NCBI GenBank assembly: GCA_020726505.1
Contig: JAHLEZ010000016.1
Coordinates: 1,302,001-1,366,000, forward strand
From: Leptodontidium sp. MPI-SDFR-AT-0119
Lineage: Eukaryota; Ascomycota; Leotiomycetes; Helotiales; Leptodontidiaceae
Direction: 5' to 3'
DNA: 64,000 nucleotides
Each line of letters begins with the position of its first letter. Positions within the stretch are counted from its first letter, which is position 1. Under the pieces are notes generated by a model that was given only the letters and a program-made list of their open reading frames with translations, was not told the origin of the DNA and made no database searches. Shown here piece by piece: positions 1-11,900 of the stretch. The position numbers and the translations under genes were made by a program.

Positions 1-330
1 CAGACGGTAGCTTTTGGAAAAGGCAGCACCCAGGGAACCAAAGGGTCATGATGTGCTGGTGATTTTGCTGCTCCTGAACGAATCGTGGACTCTGTTTTCG
101 TGAAGCTGTAGACTGGACTTCGCAATATGAAGCTCAGTGCCCCGCAATTACTTTAGGAAAGTGGTCCAATACAGCCATATCGGTAAGGTGAGGCACCTGA
201 CTAAATTAAGCGAACCTTTGGATTATTAAATCCACCCCCGCATCCCAGCCCCCTCATATTACAACACTTTCAAATAATTCAACAACAACAACTCTAATTA
301 ATCTGTCAATTTAAGTACTTCAATTTGACC

Positions 331-1290
331 ATGCCTAAAACACGTTTATCAAAAAAAAAAAAAAAAAAAAAAATTACAAGTCAGGACGTTAATACGCTCC
401 CCAAAAAGCCGCGGGTGCGCAAACCGAATACGAACTCCCTCCAGGCATTCTCGGAGGCCCAGGAGCCTGTAAATCGGAATAAGAAGCGTCCTAAGGCTAA
501 TACGACTATAAAAGAGCCTAATAAGCCTGAATCAAAGCCTGCGCCAGTTACTCCGAGCAAAGATCAAGATGTTATAGAGATATCGAGTGGCCTAGGGACG
601 CCAATTAAGCAATCCCCTCTTGCTCATCGAAAGAAGTCGGCCCCTAAGTTTAACCTTAATCACAAATTCGACAAAGACCCTCACTTCGTCGTTATACCTA
701 TTATTCCTATTATAGATAGATCTATAAAGAGCGTAGTTACTTTTACTATTAATATTAATTAAATAGAGAGAGCTACTTAAGTAGAGATATATAAAGAGGT
801 CTACAAACGCTATATTAAGAAATAGACGGAAAAGAGAAAGTTATATAGCGCAAAGAAACCGAAACTAGGTCCTTAGAAAATCCTTATCCTAGGGAATAAA
901 GGCTTTACCACCGAGGCATCAAATAAGGAGGAATAAGAGGAGATTTTAGTAACATTACGAGTTATAGCGTATTAAGGGGACAAACGTTATATTAAACGGA
1001 TCTTAGTTAAAACTCTATATAAAACCTTTAATCGAAATCAAACTCTAACTAATAATGGCCCTACTAAAGGCAGACCCCCAAAGGATAAAGGAAAGAATAA
1101 GGCTCGCCTAGAATCCCTACGCCGTTCCTTTACTATTTTCATATCTTCTGATCTTGCTAATGATTTAAACGATATATTTAGCTCCTTTTCGGCTTTAAAA
1201 AAGCCTAAAGCCTCTATTATAAAAAAACAATTAGCTAAGGGGGAATCTAAGGACCTAGAAAACAATTCTCTAATAATGGTTAATCGCTAG
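331..1290 (+). pseudogene. Lysine-rich accessory ORF of the Tc1/mariner-type element (unknown function)
   Basis: The frame opens with ATG at 331 and an early poly-lysine run encoded by a long A tract (about 351-372). It is clear to a stop at 760-762, then can be read on through several TAA/TAG codons to about 1290, with reasonable protein composition in between (for example TNNGPTKGRPPKDKGKNKAR near 1050-1110). No catalytic motif is recognised. The basic, proline-rich character could suit a nucleic-acid-binding accessory protein of the element, but that is inference. It lies just inside the left TIR and points toward the minus-strand transposase. The poly-A/poly-Lys tract may also be a slippage site. 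Confidence 0.45.
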
Positions 1291-1849
1291 TTAATTTTTA
1301 AGTACTATATATATATAAAGCAGGGTTATTATAATAGTGGCCGCTATTATTACGTTCTTAAGAGTAAGAAAACGCATTATAAGATATCTCTAACAAAGTA
1401 GTAAGAATAAGCGAAAGCTATAGGGGCTAATATACTAGGAGTCACCGTTAAAACGCCTCCGGTGGTATAGTTAAAAGGATTCCAAGAGGGGGTATTAATA
1501 ACTAACTATAAGCCGAAAACACATAGTATATAGAAATTAAATTAAAAAGAGGAAGTAATCGCTCTTAAAAAGATGGCACCGACTTTAAAGAAGTACATGT
1601 TTACGTTAATATTATATAAGCTAACCTTATACCAACTTAGCTAACTTTACAATTTCACCCTTAATCTTAATAGTATACTTTACCCCCTAGTTTTATACCT
1701 TACCCTACGTATAGTTATTATTAAGGACTATACCCTACTCCTCTTTTACTACTAAAACCACAGTTAAACGTTGTAAAATAGAGAATGATGGTGTGAATGA
1801 TGATTCTATTGAGGGGGGCATTTCTAGGTCTATATAACTACTTTGAGTA

Positions 1850-1972
1850 CCAAGCTTTCGCATCGGTTATTAGCTTTATTAGCTTTGTATCAAGAGCTCG
1901 CATCGGTTATTAGCTTTGTATCAAGTTATTAGCTTTGTATCAAGAGCTCGCATTAGTTATTGAGCTCTTGTA
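1850..1972. repeat. Short degenerate tandem repeat inside the element
   Basis: Three to four copies of a unit around GTTATTAGCTTTGTATCAAG, interspersed with AGCTCGCATCGG, lie between the two element ORFs. The copies vary in length and spacing. No coding role is seen. Confidence 0.6.
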
Positions 1973-2664
1973 TATGGCTAGTATTCTTATAAAAGTTAGT
2001 CAAAACAGCCATTTAAATAACGCCCGCGATGTCCTTGTTTTGGTATTATCAATATTAAGGCCGATTATAAAGTAACCTAACATATTAATCGATTTTAAAG
2101 CATATCTTCTTAAAATTAAGACTATTCCTTCTCGGATTCCAAAGATTAATATAGCCTTTAACGTTTTAAGGGATTAAGACGTCGAAGATATTAACAATTT
2201 ACATAATAAAGATTTTATTATTTCTACTAAAGTAAAAGCCGGCACTACACAACTGATTTCTAGTAAAGTATTAGAGTTTAAAAGATCCTTTAAAGAGAAA
2301 AGAGAAGTGGCTAGGAACTTATTAAATATAAGTAATAGCACAAGGATACGAGCAAATATAATGGAAAACAGTGCTAGCATAGGTAAAGATAGTATTAATG
2401 ATTTTTTCATTAATTACTAAGTTAAATAAAAATAAGATCAACTAAATAACGCACGGAAACATCGCTAGTGTCTTTAATTAATCTAAGAACGCGTATATTA
2501 TCGCTAGGTTATATGTATTTTAGATGTTAAAATAATTACAATTTATGCCCGATTTACCCTACTACCCCTCACTTTTAAAATTGAATTAATTATACTACTA
2601 TAACTAATACTACTATTACCTTATAACTTTTCCTACTTAATTTTAGTAGCATTTCTTTATACCC

Positions 2665-3652
2665 CTAAAATCCTTACGTTACGGAAATATCCTTTAACTC
2701 GATAGGCAATATTTAATCCTGTCCCATAAGCTATAACCGCCTATTCTAAGAAATCTTAGTATGTGGCATACTCTTTACGCTCTTTACGATAGTATCGTCG
2801 AATCTAAAGCTTTAAATCTCTAAAGCTTTCTTTAATTAAGTTGAAATCTAAAGAATATAATAGTAGAAACAAGAGTTTAACCCCTTTTTTAATAAACGTC
2901 GTTTCTAATAACTCCTAATAGGAATAATAAATTAAGGCGTTATCTAATATAACGACTAATCGAAGGCGTAGAAATAGGTTATAAATAAGTAAGACATCTT
3001 TTATAAGAAACTTAGTAAAGAGTTCCTTAATACAAGTGCCTTTAAACGTTCTCTATTTAATATACCCTTTTATTATATATATAAGAAGAACTAATACCCT
3101 CTCCCTACTTTAGAGCCACCTTTTAACCTTTACTTTTGCCCCTAAAACCGCCTATTTATAATACCTATCTCTAGTTCTTTCGTCACTCCCTAATTCGTTA
3201 ATACATATAAGTTAATCGGCAGTAAAGCTCTATATACGATCCTACTAATTATTCCGTAATATAACGTTCCTTTAGGCGGCCTTAACCTTGAGTTTCTTTC
3301 GTGTAATCTTTATACGCTTTAATATAGCACTAATCGTTAATTATACTACTAATATTTTATTAAAGGTCTTATATAAGAAGGCCAAAATCTCGTCTTAATA
3401 CATCTAAGGGCGCTCGTCTAATAAAAGCTTTATAGCGGCCTCTATTTCTCTTGTAATAACAGGAATTAATCCTCCGGATAACGGTAAAGTAAGTAATCTA
3501 GTATTTAGTCGCTCTTTATACTTCTGAATCGTACGTATATAATAATAGTGGATTTTGGCGAGGTTTTCCAAGTACTAGAAGAGTAAGAGGCCGGGCTCCC
3601 GAAGAGTATCTTCAATTTGGGCTACGGTCGCTGTAGATAGCCTCGCAGGCAT
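2665..3652 (-). pseudogene. Tc1/mariner (DDE_3-type) transposase relic
   Basis: Reading the minus strand from ATG at 3652 gives a protein with many in-frame stops at Gln/Trp positions. Recognisable parts in order: an N-terminal segment beginning MPARLSTATVAQIEDTLREP; a helix-turn-helix linker (ISAILKRIKITRKKLKVKAA, about 3280-3340); a segment like the family's catalytic core (VVILDNALIYYSY, about 2920-2960, equivalent to the conserved V-DNA-H); and a C-terminal block like SLDFNLIKESFRDLKL (about 2800-2860), the degraded form of the SPDLNPIE motif. It ends near the family's usual FLEWAV...HFRHCGI tail. The length suits a Tc1/mariner transposase. It is inactivated. Confidence 0.75.
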
Positions 3653-4129
3653 AGTACACTTATAAAAAGTTAGTCGCTAGATAGCCCTAATAGTTACCTT
3701 TAATTTAAGCTACTTACTAGCTTTTTTAACATTATGGTAATGAATTTATAGGCGGGGGCACAATATCGTGAGATGCGGGAGGGGGAAGGGGATTAGAAAA
3801 TCAATGGGGTCGCTTAAAATTTAGTCAAGTGCCTCACGTTACCGATATGGCTGTAAGAAGGATTTATTTTCAGTCGCCAAAATTTCATATCTTGTCACTC
3901 TTCTAATATCATGGGGAAACCGTCGGAGTGCCCACTCTTAACACTTACGTGAACTGTTCTTATTATTTGTCAAACTAAACACTTCTAGTTCATTCGTTCG
4001 TACCACATACTCATTTCCTTACCTCCTTTCTCTATACTTCATCATCGAGCGTATAATATATATTTTCAAATATCCTCTGTGTGTGGCTTTGGTACGTCAT
4101 CGTACCTGTTGACGAGCTCTCCAAGTAGT

Positions 4130-5880
4130 TAGCAACCAGCACCGAAGTCCATCATAATAGCAAAACCATACCGCCTCACAACAAGCGAAGTGCTGCCGCT
4201 TCTCAAATCCGGCGAGCTCACGGTAGAAGTCTACGTCCAGCCTCTCCTCGCTCGAATCAAACATCGCTATCATGTGGTCAAGGCTTGGGCATTTCTAAAC
4301 GCAGACTTTATTCTTGAGCAAGCTAGAAAGCTTAATCAGATACCAACTAAGAAGAGAGAACCACTTCACGATATACCTGTCGGTGTTAAGGATGTGATCT
4401 TTACTAAAGGTAAGCTGCCTTACTCCTCTTCGGATTAGGAATAGGCTGATGACTTAACAAAGATATGCCAACGGGGTTCAATTCTACTATTTATAGGGAT
4501 GAGCCGCAGAAATATATTAATGCTGCTTAGATCATAACTCTACGTGCTACTAGTGCGCTTATATTTGGCAAGACTACCACGACGGAGTTCGCTGTGACGA
4601 TTGTTAGTGGGTCATCAACCAACCCTTATTACGAGAGCCGTACACCTGTCGGGTCTTCGTCAGAATCAGGAGCAGCAGTTGGCGACTTTCAGGTAAGACA
4701 TCGCTTCCATTGATAAAATCCGTATTAACAGTCTCCAGGTCCCAATCGCTCTTGGAATCCGTAAGTTGTTGGGGATAAAATCCATTTCCCTTCCAGCCTG
4801 TCTGATGACTGCCACTCCCTCCAGATCGAGAATTAATTTCTTCCCTATTACCTAAAAACCGGTGGTAGTATTATACGTCCCGGTTTCTACAAGGGCATAT
4901 ACAGCTTCAAAGTATACTTCACCTCCCTCTTTTCTTCACATCACTCCTACTAACACCTCTTAGCCAACATGGAACGCCATCTCCCGCGAATGCCTCGCAA
5001 TCTACTCACTTACTTTCGACACACTCGGCCTATATGCATGTTCTATTACTGACCTGCAACTCCTCTTATCTATCTTCTGCCTCTCAGACGACACGGCCGT
5101 CCCCTCCTCTCCTTTTTAGCTCCAAGGCTCCAGAATCGTATTCGTTAAAACGCACGTCTGACTAAAAGCTAGGCCGAACTTGAAAGCCGCGTGGACGAAA
5201 GCGGAATAATTGCTTAAAAGCAAAGAATACAAAGGTCGAGGAAATTGAACTCCCTAAAGAGTTTGGCAGGATTAAAGAGTGGCATTAACGGGTGGATGAT
5301 GGAGAAGGGAGGAGCTGCTTTTTGAGGAGTATATCTACCTTACCAACCTGGGCTATCTTACATAAGTTTATATTAGATAGGGAAATGCTCAAGGGCGATA
5401 ACAGATTACCTCCTCGTCAAAGACAAACTCAGCCTTCTTTCTCATAAGGCCAGGTAGAAAATACCTCTAATTTAACCTGTAAAGCGCGGCTAACAGCCTA
5501 CAATAGCTGCGCAAAGCTTCGCCCTGCATAGGACGACATTGCTGCTAAATACGATGCTATTGTAACACCCAGCGTACTCAACGAAGCGCCAGTAGGTATT
5601 AGCTCTACTGGTGACGCTGTACGGCCAATATCCCTCTCTTTATCTTCCCTCTTCACGAGGTCTACAAATACCGAATTTCAAAGTCCTTCTGCTCTATGTG
5701 GACTATCCTCCACGTCCCCGCACTCAACATCCCCGATTTCGCGAGCGAGACGACCTCCCTATTGGTCTTACGCTGGTTGGAGCTAGGTATTATGACTTGT
5801 ATGTTTTGTATACGGAGAAGGCTATTAACGAGGTTTTTGAAAGAGGGGGGGGGGGGGGGGGGGGGTTGTGTCGAAGATAG
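4130..5880 (+). pseudogene. Amidase (amidase signature family) pseudogene
   Basis: Fragments in several frames match amidase-signature enzymes, which hydrolyse amides with a Ser-cisSer-Lys triad. In order: KPYRLTTSEVLPLLKSGELT at the N-terminus (4165 onward); IPVGVKDVIF with the catalytic Lys (about 4372-4402); the Ser-rich loop GSSSESGAAVGDFQ (about 4651-4695), where a Glu replaces the usual Gly; KTGGSIIRPGFYKGIYSFK (about 4858-4915) with the nucleophile Ser context; then a C-terminal part with EAPVGIS (about 5584) and LPIGLTLVGARYYDL (about 5747-5800). A former intron (GTAAGA...CTCCAG) lies near 4693-4738. Frameshifts and stops break the frame throughout, and a 21-base G run ends it. The parent protein would be about 500 residues. 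It shows some AT drift but less than the transposons. Confidence 0.8.
5845..5865. repeat. Homopolymer G tract (21 G)
   Basis: An uninterrupted run of G lies at the 3' end of the amidase pseudogene. Such tracts form G-quadruplexes and slip in replication and sequencing, so the exact length may be unreliable. Confidence 0.9.
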
Positions 5881-6179
5881 TTTAGTGGTTTGGCTAGTAC
5901 GTAGCATTCTTCCTTCTACTACTTAGTATCTCTTACACCTATGGCTCAAGTAACAGACCTTTCTAATAGGTATTCAAAAGATCCAAAAACCTCTTCTTGG
6001 GCGTCATCCACGTCTCTCCTCTCTTAATACAAACGAAATACCCCTCAAAATGCAAGTCACTTTAACTTCTATTAACTATATATTCTCTTTTATTAAACAG
6101 TTATTGTTCTTACTAACTACAATCTCCACCTTTTTCAAATCCCGCATCTCCTCCCTCGCGTTCCGTACTAAGTACATAA

Positions 6180-7646
6180 TTTGCTCTAACAGCCATCTTA
6201 TATCCCTCTCCCCCACTATCTTAACTAAGAGAGTTAGTTCTATTAACCTAGTTGGTAAAAATCTCCTATTAATTATCCCTCTAACCTTCCTAACTTATGT
6301 AGCGCAGTTAGATAAATTATTAAGTATTTTAATATCTCATACCCCCTTAAACTCCCCACTACCTTGCCTTCTTGCGTTCTCTACCCCTTATCTCCCTTAC
6401 TCGGCATTAGGCTATTCTACTTCTAAGCTAGTTCATTATTAAACCCCTTCCATCGAACATCCACCTTTAGCTTCTCTAATGTCTTCATATGCCCCCTTAA
6501 CGCCTCCCCTAGTATCGAATACAAAGGCTTTATAACGCCGTACTGATCTCTCCGCTCTAAAACCGATATCCTCCTCGTCAACTGGAAACTTTTCAGGGCT
6601 TTCGATACGGACAGCAGGAGGCAGATGGTAGCTGGATCTGCAAGACAGCCGTCGAGTGTTCGAGTCGTGATGTCGGAATTGTTAGGTAGCCTTTCTTATG
6701 TGTATAGGCGAGAAGGGTTGAATAAACTGGGGCCATATATATAAACTGTCGTTAGAGAGTGGAGGGCGAGGAAAGAGATCAATCTAGAGATACGTAGAGG
6801 GTTGTTGTGGGGGTCTACTGACGTCTGCCATAAGGGCTGATTAAGTAATTGTATCAGCTCAGCCGTATTCTCGATAGTAGAGCTGGAATATGCGGTAAAC
6901 ACACTTGCCGTTGCAATCCAGCACATAAAAACAGCGTCTCTAGCTTCCCTAACCTGCGAGCGTGGCCAAACTCAACCAACGCATCTACAATTATCGCCAT
7001 ACCAAACCCCAGCCCAAAATAATACTCTAGCATATTAACACGCAAATCTCGCAACTCGGGAACGCGAGTAAGAAGTAATACGAGGATTTTATCTTGAACG
7101 CTCGACATGGAACTTCGTCTTGTGACTTGCAGTCGAGCCATTACCTTTATTCCTCACGGAATAGTCGATTAATAAATGCACTTCATATACTTGGACAATA
7201 TAAGTAGAGGGGCTAGTATTAGAGAAAAGAAGCAATATACCGTCTCTTCCCACCCCTCATCTAAACCTATCTCCCTAGCGACTTCCTTCCGCCGCCTTGT
7301 ATCCTCCTCTACACTCTTATCCCAGAGGGTAAACAGCGCATTCCACCTATTGTTAATAGGCGATCTACATCCTTACCGTCTACTCCCCAGCCTTGCAGAC
7401 CCAAGACTTGGACTTGTGAAGCAATAGACGGATTGGTGAGAATTATGCGTGGGAAATATTGTAGGGAGGTAAAGGAGTGGATCTGACCATTGTCCTTCCA
7501 GGTACTGTAGAGCTTAGGATGCGTTTTGAGTAAAGCTCTTTGCAGGTTAGGGAGAGGTGCGAGAGGGATTTGGGGGAGGTAATGTCGCTGAGGATTGAGT
7601 CGAAGAGCTCGGGTATGAGGTCTGGAAGAATGGTTCGGAGGTTCAT
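6180..7646 (-). pseudogene. F-box protein pseudogene
   Basis: Minus-strand fragments fit the fungal F-box family, substrate adaptors of SCF ubiquitin ligases. The N-terminal F-box reads LIPELFDSILSDI then SPKSLSHLSLTCKELYS (about 7520-7620). The next fragment, in another frame, reads PSIASQVQVLGLQGWGVD (about 7370-7430). Then LLLTRVPELRDLRVNMLEY (about 6990-7075), a typical length-and-leucine pattern of these proteins. A C-terminal part has GSLRGYEILKYLIIYLTALH (about 6290-6350), resembling the family's GSLREFEVLRELEV segment. Several frameshifts and stops separate the pieces. The plus-strand ORF at 6050-6442 is a shadow of this gene. The identity of the F-box segment is solid; the rest is by pattern. 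Confidence 0.65.
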
Positions 7647-7721
7647 TTCATGTTGGTTGCTCTCTAGAGAGTCTCTCGGAGCTGACTCGATAGGTAGAAT
7701 ATGATAAACATATAATTGCAC

Positions 7722-8089
7722 TTACATTCAATTTCCTTCGGAGTTGTCTTTTGGAATTCCTACTAGACGTGCGTTTAGTACATAATGCGGGCTGAAATAG
7801 CTTCTAAGAACGATTAAGAATTAGATATATTGATTACGCCAAAACGCTACAACATTAAGAGACAGGAATAATCCGCTTAGGATGTGCCATCAGGTGCTAA
7901 CAAGATCCGCTGACTCAGTGTCCATGCATCAATCTGCCTTGGGCTTGGGGTCTGAAACCAGTACCAATCCTTGCGCGGAGAGGCAGCGCAAGGTGACTTC
8001 ATTCATCTCAGTTTCTCATCTAAGAGGAAGCCATTAGTAGGATATCTGCGACTTACAGCAGCGTCCGTTGACTTGAAACACGATTTAAA
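7722..8089. other. Intergenic region, nothing recognised
   Basis: Ordinary-composition DNA between the F-box pseudogene and the HeLo-like ORF. It probably holds the latter's promoter; no clear motif was identified. Confidence 0.5.
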
Positions 8090-8538
8090 ATGAAACCCCT
8101 TAGCGGCGCAGCCAGCGTGATTGCCATTATTCAAATCGCTCAGTCCATCGGCGCAGCCTTGAAGGGTTACTATGAGAGTGTTCGCGATGCACGTGAGGAC
8201 ATTCAGAAGCTCTACGATGCCATCAGGAGCCTGGAGACGATTTTATATAGCTTTAAACGGATCTATACACGGCATAATGGTCAAGATTTGGTCAGTGTGA
8301 CAGTCTTCATCGACGATGTGGGACCACTAAAGCAGACTCAGGCCGAGCTTATGAAGTTGAGGGCCGAATTCGATGCTGATCCGTTGTCGGATCCAACGAC
8401 GAAGAGATTTGGAAAGGCCGTGCGGGCCTTGGTGTGGCCGTTCAAGAAGAAGGACGTAGAGAGGATTGTGGTGTTGAATGAACAACACAAAGGGTCCTTG
8501 AGCCTCGTAAGTCGAAGGTTGATTGCAGACGTCGCAGG
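8090..8538 (+). pseudogene. HeLo-like / STAND N-terminal domain ORF, 5' part, cut by a copia element
   Basis: The ATG at 8090 begins MKPLSGAASVIAIIQIAQSI, the usual start of fungal Helo-like N-terminal domains of STAND proteins (hydrophobic first helix after M-x-P-L-S). The order of family features continues: LYDAIRSLETILYSF, a VGPLKQTQAELMKLRAEF segment, then RALVWPFKKKDVERIVVLNE (about 8424-8484), the typical W-P-xK-KDV stretch. About 150 codons are intact with no RIP damage. The frame is then interrupted at 8538 by a Ty1/copia insertion. Without the insertion and one copy of the 5-bp duplication the frame runs on to a stop at 13973-13975, giving about 230 codons. Such domains are cell-death effectors or signal receivers in fungal NLRs. 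No NACHT module follows here. Confidence 0.7.
8534..8538. repeat. Target site duplication GCAGG, left copy
   Basis: GCAGG directly precedes the 5' LTR and is repeated exactly after the 3' LTR at 13727-13731, proving the insertion point. Confidence 0.95.
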
Positions 8539-8660
8539 TGTTAGAAATATGGGCTGTGCTGCGTTGATCTCTGTACCTGCGTACTTATAATCACGCTGCC
8601 CCTATTTCCCCTATTACTCTATACGCTCTCTCAGATAGAATTCTATATGCTTTTCTATCA
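8539..8660 (+). repeat. copia-1 5' LTR (122 bp)
   Basis: Starts TGTTAGAAATATGGGC and ends TTTTCTATCA. It nearly matches 13605-13726, with 4 transitions in 122 positions. Confidence 0.95.
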
Positions 8661-8929
8661 TAGTAGTAATCTTAATTGTTTGGAAATCAACCTCAATACT
8701 ACTTAGAATCAATTAACACTTACTGTAATCGATTCAACACACGTCATACGTTATATATACTCTCTACGAATCAAATCAAGCCTTAACACGTCTATTAAGT
8801 CAACTGTCGACTCTTCAGCTCTCTACTATACCTGTAATACCAAAGTCATCGGAATCATCGACTAAGTCGTTAAAACTAGTCTACGATAACTTCTACGAAT
8901 GAAAGCTAGAGACTTAAAAGGAGCTCGCT

Positions 8930-11900
8930 GTCGCCGGAATTTCAGAATAGGTAATTAACCCTCCGGCACTACCGGCAACAACGTCTCTTTAACTAGCCTA
9001 GAGAAAGGAGCAAAAGGAGGCTCGGAAAATCATCGTTTTTAGTCTCTTTATCGTTATGTTTAAGAAGTATTAAGATCTTATAAACGCCGGGGATATAAAG
9101 GTACTGTGGGACGCACTTTAAGCCGCAAGGACTGCCCACTCGTCTAGAGCTTAATATATCGCTAATATCAAGGAGGAGCTAGGTAAAGAGGTGTACAACC
9201 CGTCTATTAAGAGTGCTAACGACTACGTCTCTCGTCTACGGAAATATAGGCTTAGGCTCTCTGGCGACACTTATTTATTCACTGATACTGATATTAAGGC
9301 AAAGCTAATTATATCACTGCTAAGGCTAGGAGATTAGAAAATAGTGCGCAGTACACTACAAAATATCCTTAGAGACTTAGAAGTAGTACTCTACTAGTTA
9401 ATTAAGTATTAATTACAATAGAAGGACGAGTTAAAGGTAGTGCCGACTATAAAACCAACTACAATGGAAGCTAATTGGGTGGCGAATAGGGGCAGAGGCA
9501 GGGGCAGAGGCCATAGAAGCTATAGAGGTAGAGGCAGGGGTAGAGGAGGTTAGAGAGGTGGAAAAGTAATAGGGGACCACAGGGACGTATTAGGAAGGGT
9601 GGAAAAGACTGCAAAATTGGACAGGAACTAATGTGCGAAGTGTAAGAAGTTTGGTTATTAGAAAAACAAGTGTAGAGGCAAAAAGACAGCTAACGTAGCC
9701 GCAGATTAATTAAAGACCTTTAAACCTTGCTTTACGGACCGTGTATACCTTACGGAAGAAGTGTAATAGGCTTATACTAGTATTACGGCCGCAAATCAAT
9801 GGAAATTGGACTCCGGAGCGACTAAACACTTCTCTAGTGTGTACGCCGACTTTATAAGCCTTAAACGCTGGAGGGACAAGTAAGTGAAGATAGCCAACAA
9901 TTAATATTCATCTGCGGAAGGCTATAGAGACGTGTAAATTAATGGCATGATATTACATAACGTCTGGTATGTGCCTGACTTTGGAAGTACTAGGCTACTG
10001 TTAATTAGTGCACTTATAGAGGACGGAATCAGTACTATATTAATAACACAGGGGCAAAGTATTATAAGGACAATAATTTAGTGCTCTCTGCGACGAAAAC
10101 CAGTGGTTTGTACGTCTTGGACTCAAATACGGAAGCAAATACGTCGGAATTACTAGTGCCGGAAACACACCTTATGGAGAGCTTATATGACGACTAAAAT
10201 TAGGAAACGATGCCGGACTTGATACATAGACGGCTTGGCCATATAAACTACTAGGAAATGGTCAAATTAGAGGTAGCATCCGAGTACGGGATAAAGTTAA
10301 GAAAGCGGATGATTTATAAGGGGGAAAAGAGCTGCGAATTATGCCTGGCCGGTAAGATAAAGGAGCATTTCACTAAAAAGACCGACACTAGAGCTAATAC
10401 GCCACTACGCCGGCTACACGCCGATATTTCAGGAATCTAGTGCTAGTTAATTAGGGGGTATAGGTATTACTTAGTCGTTGTAGACGACGTAACACAAGTA
10501 TATTAGGTACGGCTACTTAAGGATAAAACAGCCGCTATAATACAGCCGGAAATTAAGCTGTTGAAGACTTAACTAGAGCTTTAGAAGGGACAGGTAGTCG
10601 TGTACTGGCGGACTGACAATGGTAAAGGAGAGTTTGGAAATGCCTTTATGCGCTGGCTATAGGAGCTTAGTATATAGTTAGAGCTATCGCTACTATATAA
10701 ATAGTCGCTTAATAGGGTATTAGAGCATTAGATATACTAATTGTCTAAGATCGTCCGGTCTATACTATACGACGCTAAATAGCTAGACAACCCCCAGTAT
10801 TATGCCGTAAAGTACGCAGCTAGGCTCAAAAACAGGAGACTAACAAAGGCACTGCCATATTAAGGGGTAAAAGGGCTGACGCCGCTAGAGGCATAGGAAG
10901 GTGCACTAGCTAGCTTGTTGTATTATAGAGTATTTGGAGCAAGAGCATGGCTATTAAGGCTAAAGGCAACGTTCCCTAGGAAGCTAGAGCCAAGGATACA
11001 GCTAGGGAAGTATATTCTAGTAGGGATGACTAGCTTATATATATACAAGCTACTGAATATGGAAAATCAATAGGAGTTGATCTCTACTAACGTCAAATTT
11101 GACGAATACACTATATAGCTAGTTATAGGCAAAGCAGAGACAGTGGCAAGACCTCTAAAGGTTAGTAGGCCAGCTAATGGAGCCGCAAGAAGACCTCTAG
11201 TGGGGAGGCCAGACGTTGAAATAGGCTCTGTTGAAAGACCTCTAGTGGGGAGGCCAGACGCTGAAACAGGCTCTGCAAGAAGACCTCTAGTGGGGAGGCC
11301 AGACGCTAAAACAGGCTCTGCAGGAAGACTTTTACAGGGAAGGCCAGACGCTGACACAGGCTCTGTAGGAAGACTTCTAGGGAGGCCAGACGCTGAAATA
11401 GGCTCTGAAAGACCTCTAGTGGGGAGGCTAGACGCTGAAACAGGCTCTACAGGGACACTAATTTAAAGACCTCTAGTGGAAAGGCCAGCACGTGATGCTG
11501 ATGCGCAAAGGCAAAGAAGTAGTACTACGCAGTTGTTTAATTAGCGACTAGTTAACCTCTCTTCTAAGCCTACGGAGTCTAGGTATAGACGATAGCTAAA
11601 GCCAAGACGCGTATATAGAGAGTCAATTACAGCTCTAGGAGCTGAAGGCGCGACTGCACTACTAATTTAAGACTTAGTCACGCTAAAGTAAGCTTTACAG
11701 GAAAACAAAGCTAAATAAATACGCGCAATTAAGGAAGAATATAGCGCGTTGCGCTCTACTAGGACATATGAAATACGGTATGGAGAGCTACTAATAAGAA
11801 AGAAACTAATTACCTCAAAGCTAATATTACGTAATAAGCTATACTTAAATAAGTCCCTCGTACGTAAGAAAGCTCGCATTACAGCTAGAGGTTTTAAGCA

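Larger units (their letters stand above)
172..3853. mobile_element. Tc1/mariner-type DNA transposon with long TIRs, RIP-degraded
   Basis: Imperfect terminal inverted repeats face each other: the left end starts CAGCCATATCGGTAAGGTGA and the right end, read in reverse complement, starts CAGCCATATCGGTAACGTGA. Similarity continues for roughly 45 bp, then intermittently through a C-rich stretch. A TA dinucleotide flanks each end (170-171 and 3854-3855), the target duplication of Tc1/mariner elements. At about 3.7 kb it is longer than a simple mariner because it holds two convergent reading frames, one on each strand, separated by AT-rich DNA. Both are full of TAA/TAG stops at former Gln/Trp positions, as expected from RIP. 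The element is not autonomous now. Confidence 0.85.

Noticed and set aside
6050..6442. 130-codon plus-strand ORF
   Set aside because: The opposite strand here reads as the C-terminal part of the F-box pseudogene, with better family match; the plus frame is a shadow.
11067..11357. Minus-strand ORF with repeated peptide
   Set aside because: It is the antisense reading of the 45-bp minisatellite, which is in the plus-strand pol frame.
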